Positions 19,816 through 31,605 of a DNA stretch of 64,000 nt are shown piece by piece. The notes beneath the pieces are model-generated. The model was given only the letters and a program-made list of their open reading frames with translations, ran no database searches and was not told where the DNA came from. This DNA is from Ceratodon purpureus (taxonomy: Eukaryota > Streptophyta > Bryopsida > Pseudoditrichales > Ditrichaceae): positions 10,354,896 to 10,418,895 of the forward strand of contig CM026422.1 in assembly GCA_014871385.1 (NCBI GenBank), given 5' to 3'. Each line of letters opens with the position of its first letter. Position 1 is the stretch's first letter. A program made the translations under genes and the position numbers.

Positions 19816-22636
19816 CCAATTATATCACTTGATGTAGACATTATTCTCTATATAATCCAATGTTTACTTTGGAAGTCTTCATATTCAATATATTATTATA
19901 TTATTAATTCTATGTATCATTTGTTCATATTTAGATGAATTGTGTAAGAAAGAAGTTCAAATTTAAAGTTCATATTTTTATTTTTATAAAAAATTTAGTA
20001 GTTTAAAAGAAAAGTTCAAATGCTAGTTCATAACAACTCCAAAATACCAAAGTCCATTTCCTTAAAATACATTTTGATAAAATTATGAAAATATGTGTAT
20101 GGCATAGTTTTGGACCTCTCTCAATTACATGATATATTTAAATCATAATGCACATGGTCACTACATCAAAAAAATTGATATAAAAGTTCCTAACATAAAT
20201 TGAATTGCAATGGTGAAGAACTACAAACTTATATACTATACCACAATTATAGATGGATTATCTACTATCAAACAAACATTTTTTATTTTATTTTTTTGAA
20301 ATTTGATGGTCAAATCTCAAAAAATAATTTATGAATTGTCAAGTTTTTACCAATTCTTTTTTACTAAGAATAACTTCGATTTTTATTTTCCACTTTTTTC
20401 TATTTTTGAATATTTAGGAAACTTATTTTGGATAATCTAGTTGATAATGGTACTACTTTAAGAGTGCAAATGTTTCCTTCAACAAGAATCAAAATGAATT
20501 GTCTCTATAGAATCCAAAGATACAAAATCAATATCTTTACTTCAAGTGCAGTGATCTTACGATCTATTCACTTGAAAATTCTAAAAACAAATTCACATTT
20601 TCTATAAGTAGTATTTGACAAAATTAACGTCATATTGGAAATCAATGGGAATTTGACTTATCAACATAGTCTTTGCCTTGAAAATTTCAAAATATTAGCA
20701 GCAACAATGAAATGTCTCTTTATAGTCAATTTATGTCTTCATCAAATATGCCATTTTCTCAATTTCACATGTATATGCATCTTAATTCATATTTTTATTT
20801 CATCTTCAAAAATCATTTGCTATCTAAAAGAATCTATTAAAAGCTTCTACTTTTGAACATTATAATTTTAAGTGGAATAATGTTAGCTTCATAAAAATTT
20901 GTCATGTCACAAAAGTAAGTGCAATTCCCCATTCATGTTATCAATATGAACACTAAAAAAAAAAAAACGTTTGATGCATTAATACACCGAAATTAACTTA
21001 CTTGTGGATTTTCTTTTAATTTTGCAATGAAAGTTCAATTTGATATTTGGATGTCTCCATTTTTGTTAGCCTTATGTAAAAAGATTTGGAGAATATAGAT
21101 ACAATATAAAAACTATAACATTAAGTGGTTGATAAAACAAGATTCATTGTAAGTGGCGTCATCTTGGATATCTATTATTCATTGAGATCTACAAATTAAA
21201 AAGGAGATTGAAGTTCTAAGGTGATCTGAAAAGATTTGGAGGCTCTTGTGAATTGAATATTTTTGGATCTACAATGAATACTAAACTAATTTGAAAATAT
21301 ACCTTCTACTACTATTGTTTGAATTATTCTCCTATGAATATTTAAGGCTCTTCAAATTTTATTTTTTTTAGAAAATATGTTTATGCTGGCATAAAGTGGA
21401 CAAAAAGACATTATACTTCAAAAGATTCATACAAATATTGGTCTTTTATGATTTTAGACACTTTGGACAAAAAATGATTAATTTTTTTTTTGTCTTGAGA
21501 TGTTATAAAACTACTTAATTACGCCTTTCTACCAGACATAAAATTGTCAATATAAAAATATTTTCAACTCTTTGGTTTAGCGGAAAGTGCTTTGTCTGCC
21601 TTTGTATTCTTTCTCATGGATCATTTATACACGAATTACATACTTGAATTTCTCTTCCAAGTCTTATTACAATTTGTACTTTAGTACTGACCTAACTCCT
21701 TGCCCAAAAAAGACCATTAACATTCATAAAAGTGAACATGTATGTTGTAACACCATAATAGGTTCGTCACTTAATCCCTAAAGGACGGAGGGGTATTCCT
21801 ATAGTTATTTCAGTACCTACAGTGCCATTCTTGCATTTTCCAAAGTGAAACAAATTTGAGAATTGCAATAAAATAAATAAATAAATAAATTAATTAAAAA
21901 TAAATAAATAAATTGAGAATTACCATAAGCAATTTAAGTGTAAGATCTTTGAAAGTAGTGGACTACCAAAATCTGTACCAATTAATTTTGGGTTTGGAGA
22001 AGCAATGGATTGGGAGATAATAACATGTGAAGTTTGGAAGATTAGTGAATTTTTGAAATACTAAGAGTGAGTTTCCAAGTTTGACTGTAAATTGCTAATT
22101 CAAAAATTTATAAAAACTTGGCAACTAAAGCTAATTCTCTTCTCCAGTATGTTAGGAACATGCACAATTTTTTATAGATTTTTCCGAGTTAAATTTGGAG
22201 AAAATAGGTTTAACATAAGTGTCACTCTGAATTATTATTTTTTCAACATGGCACTTTTTGGCAAATTCAAAAGGATTTTTGATAAGTCTAAAACGGTGAA
22301 GCCATAAAGTAGTGGTCGTACAAGCATTCAAAAAAAAATGCTAAAAAAAAAATCCACAACCAAAGATCTTCATTTCAGTGCACAATGTGCTCAAAGTACA
22401 GTTGAAACACTTTCAGTGTGGAAACAGTAACTTCACTATAGAAACACCTCACTGACCCATGTTGTTTCTTTTTTCTAAAATCAGGGTTTCATTTTTTCAC
22501 TAAAATTCCAGCGTATCCTTATTGCCAATTTGATTCTAAAGAGGTTAGGAACAAAAAACAGTCAAATCCAACCCTTCTAGAGCATTTTACTAGGTTTTCT
22601 ATTTCTGGCATAACAAGGTTCGCCTCTAAAATAATG
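19816..22636. other. A/T-rich intergenic region
   Basis: About 2.8 kb with no coding signature, tRNA or clear repeat structure. A short AAATAAATAAAT tract lies near 21870-21910. The reading frames present are short and of random composition. Confidence 0.5.
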
Positions 22637-22985
22637 AGATTCTCACTCATAGTGTCATACAATGTGATTTCTGCATTAATTAATTAATGCAAAAATCTCA
22701 CTGTATGACATCTGCCACGTGGACCCCCTTGAGGGGATGCCACATGGAGAACTGAGATACTTTAGAATCAACTTCTCCACCCCACCCACCCTCTTGTACT
22801 TTGAGGGGGAGGTGAGGAAGTACGAACCATATGGGATACCCCCCCCCCCCCCCCCCCCTCCAAGACCCCCAGGCCAAGACCCCCCTCCCAAGACCCCCCC
22901 GAACGTTCTCGCTGCGCCACATACCCCCCTCCGCCCCCCTCCCCACTCCTGCATTAATTAATCAATGCAAATCCGGGTGGGGAGT
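22637..22985. repeat. Hairpin plus C-rich strand-asymmetric segment bounded by GCATTAATTAAT palindromes
   Basis: 22654-22709 is a 56-bp imperfect palindrome: arms begin GTCATAC, with about four mismatches in 27 bp, centred on GCATTAATTAATTAATGC. A similar palindrome GCATTAATTAATCAATGC lies at about 22952-22969. Between them is a strongly C-rich segment with a run of 20 C (22839-22858) and several further C5-C7 runs, which could form G-quadruplexes on the minus strand. GAGATTCTCACTCATAGT at 22637 is shared with about 15124. This is probably a small repeat element; its type is unknown. Confidence 0.6.
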
Positions 22986-23648
22986 GAGATATGGGGAGAT
23001 AATACTTGTGTGAAATTGTGTGAAGCCAAGTAATCAAATTATTGAAGAATAAATGTGGTTGTGTTTAATTTCAGAGTGTTGAAAAACTGTGAATGTAATT
23101 AAGTGTAATCAATAATGAAATTATTGATTAACTGGAGAAGTTAGTATAAATTAATGTTTGAGAAAGAAATGAGTTTTAAAGTTAATTGGGGAGTGTCATT
23201 GTAATGAATTAGAATGGAGCAAAAAATCGATCATTGAAATGTAAGGAAAGGAGTGAAAAAATAGATAATTCCAGTGACGACCTAAGTCGGATCTGGTTTA
23301 GCATGGCTGGGAGGGTCGTTCGTCAACATGACAATTATTTCGTCACCCACGACAGTTCCAACATTGTTCCCGATACTTGGGTTCCCAGTAATCGCGTACC
23401 CGGCGTTCCGACATTCCCGGTAGTGGTTCACTTACACCGTTGCGGAATCTGCGTTTTAGTGGTAGAGTGAGCGGGAGTTATATACGGAGGGAGTGTCGTT
23501 TGGTGTGCAATTGTTGTGGGTTATACATGCTAGTGCTGGAAGTCGTCTTTGAATGCGGGAGTGAGGGGTTTTTGAGGGCTTTTTGGTGTTTGGTAGGTGC
23601 GGCCATGTGCTCGAGCTTAAATTTGCACTTCCACGCTCCTTGGTGCAG
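22986..23648. other. Upstream region of the PDI-like gene
   Basis: No exon encoding the expected signal peptide was found. A 20-bp tandem duplication (TTCCACGCTCCTTGGTGCAG, 23629-23648, then 23649-23668) overlaps the start of the recognisable PDI exon. An ATG at 23605 reads into the first copy of the duplicated segment but is out of frame with the rest of the thioredoxin domain. If the first copy is intronic, its GTGCAG at 23643-23648 can serve as the splice acceptor. Confidence 0.45.
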
Positions 23649-26008
23649 TTCCACGCTCCTTGGTGCAAGCATTGTGCGAAGCTGACGCCGGAGTTTGCAA
23701 AGGCGGCTACGGTGCTGAAAGAGAAGGATGTGGTGCTGGCGAAGGTGGATGCTGTTGAGCATATGGACTTCGCTGCTGATGAGGGTGTCGAGGGGTACCC
23801 GACTTTGTATTTCTATGCCGATGGCGTGAAGAAGCCCTACACTGGAGGAAGGAGCAGGTTTGGTTTTTGAATCTTCATGCTGTGTCGGGAGAATGACACC
23901 ATTTGCGTTTAGAGAATGACTGATTGAGCGTGTGGCATTTTCTTTAATTTTGTTTTGTTGTATGATGGATGTCAGGAAATTTTGAATTTTGTACATAATT
24001 TTGATCCGACTTATAAAATGAGAAGCCATTCCCATTTAATCGAAATTTGAACAGAATCGAATGCCTCGATTTTGAGAGGTTTACTCTCATCGTGGTTCCT
24101 AAATTACGCCACAAGAATACAGCCAGTAGCTCGAGCCGGGGCTCCCTGTTTACGTAATCTTTTTAGGGTTTAAGGAAGTTTTGAATGTTTTTAACATCAT
24201 GTCTATTTTATTTGGAGATGTGACAATAATTAGGTGAAAACGTAGCTTTCAATTTCTGGTTGTTTGCTGAATTTCGTTGAAGTAGTCTACAAGTAGAAAT
24301 TGGATATTGGTCATAGTGTTCAAGTGGCACTCAAATGGCTATGCGCTGCATTGTTCGTATTGAATGTTCGTGTTTTGATGCGATTTACTCAGGAGAGATA
24401 TCGCTCGAATGCCTGCAATGCAGTGGATTAGTTAGGGTTTAATGACGAGATGTGCAACTAGTCGTGTAATCACAGTTTCTCTAAAATTTAGTAATGTAGG
24501 AGGAAATTTGAATGATGATTTATTATTCAGGTGATTGTCGTCAAGTTTATTTCGATTGCAGTGCTGGCAGAGTGCTCGGCAGTAGTTCTGGACGGAGTGT
24601 TGAAGAAATTTCTCAGATAAACTGCTTGAATGTTCTCTTCCGATTCTTAATTTTGTTTTTCATTAATTAAGCATTCGATGGCGTGAATTTATTGCAGCGA
24701 TGAGATCATCTCCTGGGTGGAAAGGAAGATTGGACCTACCGTCAGTATCATCAAGTCTGCTGAAGTGTTGGAGAGTGAGAATCCTATTGCTGTTGCCTAC
24801 CTTGATAGCGTTGATGGCAACGATGCCCAGGAGTTCATTGGGGCAGCAATGGAGGAGGATGGAGTCGAGTTCCACATGACTGCAGATGCCGAAATTGCCA
24901 AGAAATTTGGCCTTGACAAGAAGACCCCTGCTCTTGTTTTGCTGAAGAAGGAGAATGAGAAGGTTTCTATTTTCGGTACGGGACATCTCTGTCAATTTTC
25001 CACAGCGACTTCTTCCCTTACATTATAATACCTCTATTCCACACTTAATGATGGATGTATTGCCGGACAGTGTACGATTCTGATTTCTAGTCGGCCTGTG
25101 CTTAGATGGATTGTTTGAGACGAAGGCCATTAGCGATTTTGTGTCGGAGAACAAGCTGCCCCTCGTAATCACATTCTCTCGTGAGACAGCAAACCTCGTG
25201 TTCAATGCCGACATCAAGAATCAGGTAATTTGGAACATCGTTTGCATTTGCTCATATCAAAAGAGTGGTCCGTCTTCACTCATATGATGATTTAAATAAG
25301 AGTGAAGACAAATAAAGAGTGGTCCGTCTTCACCAATTCAGAGAAGTAAATTGGAGAGTTAACCCTTTGGCCTTGTCTGGTTACAGATGCTGTTATTTGC
25401 AAATCCTTCTGAGTTTGAGAAAATGCGAGAGAATTATGAAGCAGCAGCTAAATCTTCGAAGAAGAAGGTATGCCTCGTCTTAATTAATCGTCAATGCCCT
25501 AATCAGTCGTTAACGTTATGTTTAGTATTTTAAAGATCTTGAGCCTCATTCTGAACTATGTCAAAGCACTTGATGGCTGCAGATTTTATTTGTCTATGTC
25601 GATCTTGCGGATGTGGATGCAGCTTCTCCCGTTCTGGAGTTCTTCGCACTCGATAACGTGCAGACAAGGGTACTGTTTATGAATTCCTTCTGATTTACTC
25701 CAAGTTTTTTGTTATTGCAGGGGTTGCATATACTGTCATTGGTTCAAATGTCTCATTACATTTGCATAGGATGGCTGTATAATTGTTGGGGATATGCTCG
25801 ACGTCTTTCTTCTAAATACTGTAATTTGCCTTGTGATCTCTGAGTATCTTTGAACTCAATTCCTCCGGGTAATGCGGTACTATATATGGTCCATGTTTAT
25901 TTATAATGCTCATATATCTGTTATTTGATGCAGCTCTTGGCATATGTTGCCGACAGATCCGTGACCAAGTATTTATATGATGGAGATTACAGTCTTGATT
26001 CACTTAAG
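23649..26008 (+). CDS. Protein disulfide isomerase-like exons (a, b, b' regions), lacking signal peptide and a' domain
   Basis: Six exons (23649-23857, 24698-24975, 25106-25224, 25387-25467, 25583-25669, 25934-26008) all join in matching phase and encode 283 residues. The first has a thioredoxin-fold active site, FHAPWCKHC (WCKHC instead of the usual WCGHC), then GYPTLYFYADG and the PDI-typical KPYTGGRSSDEIISWV. The b and b' regions follow (KKTPALVLLKKENEK, LFETKAISDFVSENKLPLV, KKKILFVYVDLAD, KYLYDGDYSLDSLK). Plant PDIL1-3/1-4 proteins are the closest pattern I recognise; they fold disulfide-bonded proteins in the ER. Here the expected second active site, the KDEL-type tail and any N-terminal signal peptide are absent. 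The last exon ends in phase 0 and the next downstream exon belongs to a HAD hydrolase, so this half is either a remnant or the front of a chimera. Confidence 0.75.
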
Positions 26009-26344
26009 GTAAGCTCACATTATCCTACTCAGGATGTACGCTGTTATATCTTTTCATGAGCCATTTAATTTGAATGAATAGAAATGTTTAAATTTTTACA
26101 CTTTGTTTGGGAGAAAACAGAACTGAGTACATAAAGTTCCTGTGAATCCCATTCAGGTGGTTTTCTCAAATCCTGTTCTTTTGCTCTATTCGTGTTATGC
26201 CGGTCAAGGTTTGTGAGGTCATCAGTTGTTTGATTTCGCTGCACTTTTCTCTATGTGGTTTGTTATTTTCAAATTTTTCGTCACTAGTCCTTCTCAGGGA
26301 GACAAATTTTGGAACCTGACTGGCAACAATGATAAAACTTGCAG

Positions 26345-27752
26345 GTACTTCTAGGTCACACTCCATTCAAGTCTCTTGCAAAGCGGTTTGTTTCCAACTT
26401 GATGGATTTTATGTCATCGTGTAAAAGTTCTTGCGCAACGTTTATGCTTTCGAACAGTACGCTGTTTTTAAGTTCAGTTTATTGATGATATACTAGGGAA
26501 ATTTAATTGTCTAAAACTTTCGCAAGTCTAATTCATGTTTTTAGATAAGAATGGTGTTGTGTGCGAATGCAGATATAGATCACGGAGGGTGTTGGCTGTT
26601 GGCAAAGGTGATCCAGCAAAGGCTATGACCAGCTATGGATTTCCGTAAGCTGCAATCTCATGACAAAACTTCTAGTTCAGACTGTAAATCCTTCTGGTTG
26701 ATTTGGTCTTTTTCATGGAAAGGCTGAAACTATCATAATAATTTTAGATAGTCGATACTGTAGCTACATTCTTCGATTAATGTGCTATCTTTAGAGATTT
26801 ATAAGTAGTGCACCTTTTTAATATTGTGACTCTAACTCTGTTTGATTTTGATTCCCGTTCTCGTTCTCAAGTGAATAATGTTGCTGTTTCAGAAAGGTGG
26901 TAAAGATGGAGGACTTTTGTAAAGAATTTCCGCACATTGATCCCTTGGCGTCTTACAAGCCTTGGGTGAAAAATGAGACCATTCCTACCGACACGTATAC
27001 GCCTGCAAATGAGAGGCAGATCGCAGCTGTGTTTGTGTGCAGTGACCCAGTTGATTGGGGTGGGGATCTCCAGGTACGTGAACACTTTTATGACTTACCC
27101 GTATTCAGGTTTCAGTGTAACTACATCCGGTTTCTTTGAGCTCCAATCTACTTATTAAGCTTCTCAGCTGTTCATGAAGTGTGTGCTGTTGTTGCAGGTA
27201 TTATGTGATGTGCTTCGAAGTGGTGGGTATCCTGGGAACGTTGATTCCAACATTCCCCAACCACCAATATTTTTTGCAGCCGATGACTTTGAGTACCCGG
27301 CCAAATTTTCAGTTCCCAGGTTTGGCATGGAGGCCTTTCGGATCGCTCTTGAGACTCTATACGTGAAATTAACGCAACGTCCTCTTGCTTTTACTTCATT
27401 CGGAAAGCCGAAACCCATTGTCTACCATCTGGCAGGAAAAACACTGCACAACATTGCAAGGATGATGCATTTCCAAGATAAAATGCTTCTTCCTTCCGCG
27501 AGCACTTTGGAGTTACCAGAACCAAGAGAAGAAGATCCTCCACTGAAGACCTTGTACATGATAGGTGACAATCCTGAAACGGACATAGCCGGAGCAATTC
27601 GTGTAGGACGACCATGGTTTTCCATTCTTGTGAGAAGTGGCTATTTTCGAGGAACTGGGAACCACGACAAGTACCCTGCCGATAAAGTGGTCGATGACGT
27701 ATACGAAGCTGTAGATTTTATTCTCAAGAGAGAAGGGATTAGCACTCAATAA
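26345..27752 (+). CDS. HAD-superfamily IIA hydrolase (CECR5/HDHD5-like), C-terminal part only
   Basis: Four exons, 26345-26385, 26573-26644, 26893-27073 and 27198-27752, in matching phase, encode 282 residues. Recognisable pieces are VLLGHTPFKSLAKR, VLAVGKGDPAKAMTSYGF, FVCSDPVDWGGDLQVLCDVL, GKPKPIVYHLAG and, near the end, the HAD motif IV YMIGDNPETDIAGA followed by GRPWFSILVRSGYF. This matches the mitochondrial/plastid HAD-IIA family typified by human CECR5/HDHD5 and Arabidopsis At3g45740-type proteins. The N-terminal DxD nucleophile block is missing: only a 336-bp intron-like gap separates this part from the PDI exons. The first HAD exon starts in phase 0, exactly compatible with the last PDI exon. 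Without the nucleophile a phosphatase activity is not expected. Confidence 0.8.
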
Positions 27753-28534
27753 CTCAACATCTCCACGACAATGGTGGATACATCCTTATCTCAGCACCAG
27801 CAGGTAGATCCACTACAGTGTACTACGTTACATCTATGCCAAGTGGGTCACAGAATGCAATAGAAGATTACTTGGAAATGTTCAGCATCAGTCTTTCATT
27901 AGGTTGACAGGAACCGGATTGCAGCTTCACAATCCGAAAATCGTTTGGGTGCCCTGAGAGAGAACGCTCAATCCTTCCCTTGAGGTTACCAGCAATTACC
28001 GCAGGTACTACATCTCAAACTGAGCAGCCCATTAGTCGTTCGTCATATCTTTTTGCCTAGGTTGGAACACAACTTAAAACCTTGTGGTGATGTGCTCTTC
28101 CTGAGATATACTATCTATTCTGCAGCTTGACATGAAGACACAGGAACAATTTTACAGTTCTGTCCAGTGTTTCGTTACCTATCTGTCATCTGTGCTGAGC
28201 TTCTTAGAACTCGAATGTTAAAAATCTCGAACGAGAACAAACCTATCAGCCCATCCAAGAACGCAGGAGGCTGCTATCTTCTAACTTATCAAAGTTGGCA
28301 TTACACAAATCTACAGTATACCTAATATGCGACAACATTTACGAGATAACATTACACAATTCAAACTATTGCCTTTTCCAAAAACAACATAATGAACTAT
28401 TCAACCATGACCATCATAAAAACCAACCACCTTCTCCCAATATATACCTATCTACCATTACATTTACACACCTATCAATCAAAAATACCAATCGTCACTG
28501 GTAATGCGGAGAGCAGCGAAGCCCTAGTTTGAAA
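27753..28534. other. 3' flank of the PDI/HAD locus
   Basis: No further exon is recognised. The first several hundred bases are of mixed composition and probably include the 3' UTR; no clear polyadenylation signal was singled out. Confidence 0.35.
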
Positions 28535-28790
28535 ACATGTGAAGTATAGGATACTTTGAAGTAAAGTAAGAGTATAATTTTAATTGACTATATTTATTAT
28601 GAACAAGTACAGCAGTAGAATAATTGATGAAGTAGAGAGAGTACATCCAATTTGGAATAAAAGATTATGGAGCAAAAAAACATAACCAATTAAAGAATGC
28701 AACATGAAGGTATTATGGAAGAAGTTAAGTGCTCTACCTAATGAGAATTAGTTGTGGGTGAATGATTTGGGTGTTTTTGAAAATAAAATA
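28535..28790 (+). repeat. Dispersed inverted repeat, left copy (about 255 bp)
   Basis: This segment matches the reverse complement of about 37845-38092 over its whole length at high identity by eye. Shared phrases include GTATAGGATACT, TTGACTATATTTATTAT, GAATAAAAGATTATGGAGC and GAAGAAGTTAAGTGCTCTAC. No coding content. It may be a MITE or a solo LTR present twice in opposite orientation. Confidence 0.8.
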
Positions 28791-29378
28791 CTATCTTTAG
28801 TAATTTTTATAATAGATAACTTGAATATATAACCTATTTAATTACCTACAAATTGTCTTCCTAGTGAACAAAATTAAACCTAATTGGAATTTTTTTCAAT
28901 AAGAAAATACTAGTCGTAAACTTTAAAAAATATTATTAATCGAGAAAACAGTATTAATTCGTAAATAAGTTCCAAAAATTATAAAGAAAAATAAAATTGT
29001 TCTAAATTTGAATACAATTATTGATTATAATTATTAATCAATTCAATGGAAATCATAATCATTTTTTTAATTTATTAAGTATTTTGATTGAAATTAAAGA
29101 ATAATAAAATAAGTTGAAGTATTAACATTACAAAATTTTTAAAATTTGTGATTTGCAAAGTCAATAATTATACATAAATTTATATGATTGCAAATTCAAT
29201 TATTAATTAGCTTTAAAAAATATCATGACTACATTTATAATGTAAAGATCACAATTCAATCAATAATGCACAAATAAGGAATGAAAATTCAACTTAATAC
29301 ATTGAGCATTATAAGCATACTAATCAAAATAAAATCATCAAATATGGCATAAATTACTCTAGCAAATTTGCTAATACG
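28791..29378. other. A/T-rich intergenic, nothing recognised
   Basis: Very A/T-rich DNA between the dispersed repeat and the TTAA element. No gene, RNA or repeat structure is visible. Confidence 0.45.
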
Positions 29379-30315
29379 TTAACCCCTAACTATCCTTAAA
29401 ACCCAAAATGGGTTTTTGCGAATTCGGGCAGCCTAGATGGGGAGGTTAAAAGTAATATTTTTTTTCAAGATTTTTATTGGATGCTCCCTTTATGGTAAGG
29501 TCTATGTAGTAAAAAATTTGAAGCCAAATTCCAATTTTAGAACCTTCATCTAGAAATTTTAGGTTTCAAGTCGAAAACGGGCAGTCTAAAATTAGGTCTT
29601 TTTAAAAAAACAAAAATTGAAATATTTTCATAACCAAATCAATAATCAAGTTCCATAGTGACCCAAGTCAAAAAGTTTACCAATTTTACAAGGGCAGCCT
29701 CCAAAACTTACAAAGACAAGCTTCACAGTTTTAAGTAATTTTTGAATTTTTCCTTTAAAAATTTGTCAAAATTCGAGATTTTTGAATTTTTTAAAAATTA
29801 TTTTTCCCAAAAATCAAAAATTTATAAAGGTACCTACTCACCGTTCACTTTTTCTTAAGCTCACAAATTGTTTTTGTAATGCATGTTTTACTATTTTGTT
29901 AATTTTATACCTTCTTATAGAAAATAATTTTTATGAAGGTCTAAAAAGCGTTTTTTTGGCCTAAAATTTTGCATGTGCATACCTAACCTAGTTAGCTACA
30001 TGGAAAAAAATATGACCAAAATTTTTGAAATGATAATCATTAAGTCTCCCTTTTGCCCATTTGCACCATGCCTCTCGGCCAAGGCCCAAAAAAATATCTG
30101 CTGAAACTTTGAACACTACGATCTCACTAATGAAAAACATCCAACGGTTGAAATTTGGATCAGTTCTTCCAAGCAAGGTTAGGTACAAGATCTTACGGTT
30201 GAAATTCCAAAAAAAGTTTAAAAATTTGTTTCATATCCTCGGGAGGGCATAGTGGTAAAAAATCGCAGTTTTGAGGATTCAAGCTTTCAAAAACACAAGG
30301 AAATTTAGGGGTTAA
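29379..30315 (+). mobile_element. TTAA-flanked TIR element, copy B (929 bp)
   Basis: Element 29383-30311 is flanked by TTAA at 29379-29382 and 30312-30315. Ends are CCCCTAACTATCC and, from the right, CCCCTAAATTTCC. The interior matches copy C (52534-53462) in the same orientation and copy A (14146-15062) inverted: for example CTTCATCTAGAAATTTTAGG and AAGATCTTACGG. The ends of this copy are the most diverged of the three. No intact ORF. Confidence 0.75.
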
Positions 30316-31189
30316 GAGTAGGCCTCTTAATAGTGTGAACTTGGAAGGCAAACCTAACACTGTAATTAGGCTTAAGGGAGTTGAGATAATTAGACAAATT
30401 GGGGAAGTTAAGCCGCGCTGGTGGCTTGCAGCAGTTATGACAGTTTGTTAAACAACCTATACCTTGACAAGGTGAGGCCTACAATCCTCACTCTGAATTC
30501 TCTTTTATCTTTGCCACTTTGGCTACTTTGTAAAAACATTATATCCAACAATTAAGTGTGGATAGACACCTTTCTTTAAAATAGTGTGTACTAATTAAAA
30601 TAATATCAAAATTTATTTTATGGTGAAGGAGAAACGACTACTTGAAGTTTTAACCAGAAAATAATAAGATTAATACTTGAATTATAATTATGTATAAATT
30701 ATTTATTATAGTATTTGATTTTGAATTTTGAATTTTTAAAAAGTGGTTTTTTAAGGTTTCAGATGTATTCTTTGATATCTAGGGGGCACAAAATCTTATA
30801 GGTTTCATCTATAAAGAATCCAACACTTTACTCTAAAAAGATACACCAACTTTATTTAGATTGGTAAAATAGATACTAAAGGTCTACTATAGACTATTGT
30901 TTCATACTTGGAAATTGTATTGTCAACTAGATAAGTTGCAAGCAAATGTTTATTGCATTTTTGTCTATTGAAAATGAATATATGACCTTTTTTATTAAAA
31001 AAAACAAATATAATAATTGTAAGGATGTTGATATAATATGAAATAGATATCAATATTTTCTTTGAATATTGATTTGCTAAGCTTTCCAACTTCATGTGTT
31101 TTACTTTTGTGGTTTGTAAAGCTGGAAGAAGTGGAAGATCAAGCTAAAGTCTTGATAAAATCTAATGCATTTTTAATGTAATCCATCAC
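30316..31189. other. A/T-rich intergenic, nothing recognised
   Basis: No gene or repeat structure was identified in this stretch. Confidence 0.4.
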
Positions 31190-31605
31190 TTATCTCATAT
31201 CAATTTTGTAGTAGCCTCTGTATCTTCATACATACAAAGAGCTTCTTTTAAGTCAAAGAATTCATGCATGTCTTCAACCGCACACTTTAATATTGGATAA
31301 TGTAATAGAAAGTTCTTTGGAAGATGTTGACCAAGTGCTAGCTTATATGGACATTTTTCACAATGTATAAAAATGTCTACAAAGGGGCGATTTGCCTATT
31401 ACAAAGCATGTTGGCTTGCTTTGCTTGTATGACTTCATCATTGAATTTATGTCTCAATATAATTGATTGTAACACTAGATATCCAAATTGCTTCTCTTTA
31501 TTTACCATTTTCTACAGTGTACCACCATTTTACAAAGTAAATTTTTTTCTATTGTTTAGTGTGTGATGCAAAGAACATAATACATCCTCTAATAAGCAAC
31601 CACAA
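31190..31605 (-). pseudogene. Degenerate coding relic of unknown family
   Basis: On the minus strand two long protein-like stretches can be read with a few in-frame stops. The first (about 31600-31410) includes PNVWHCGCLLEDVLCSLHH and FGYLVLQSIILRHKFNDEVI. The second (about 31390-31190) includes NRPFVDIFIHCEKCPYKLAL, GQHLPKNFLLHYPILKCAVE and DMHEFFDLKEALCMYEDTEA. The composition (balanced Cys, His, Leu, charged residues) is unlike the random A/T-rich frames around it. I do not recognise the family; a decayed transposon protein or host gene fragment is possible. Confidence 0.35.

Noticed and set aside
22676..22961. Gly-rich and Pro-rich frames on both strands
   Set aside because: Caused by the C-homopolymer and C-rich block.
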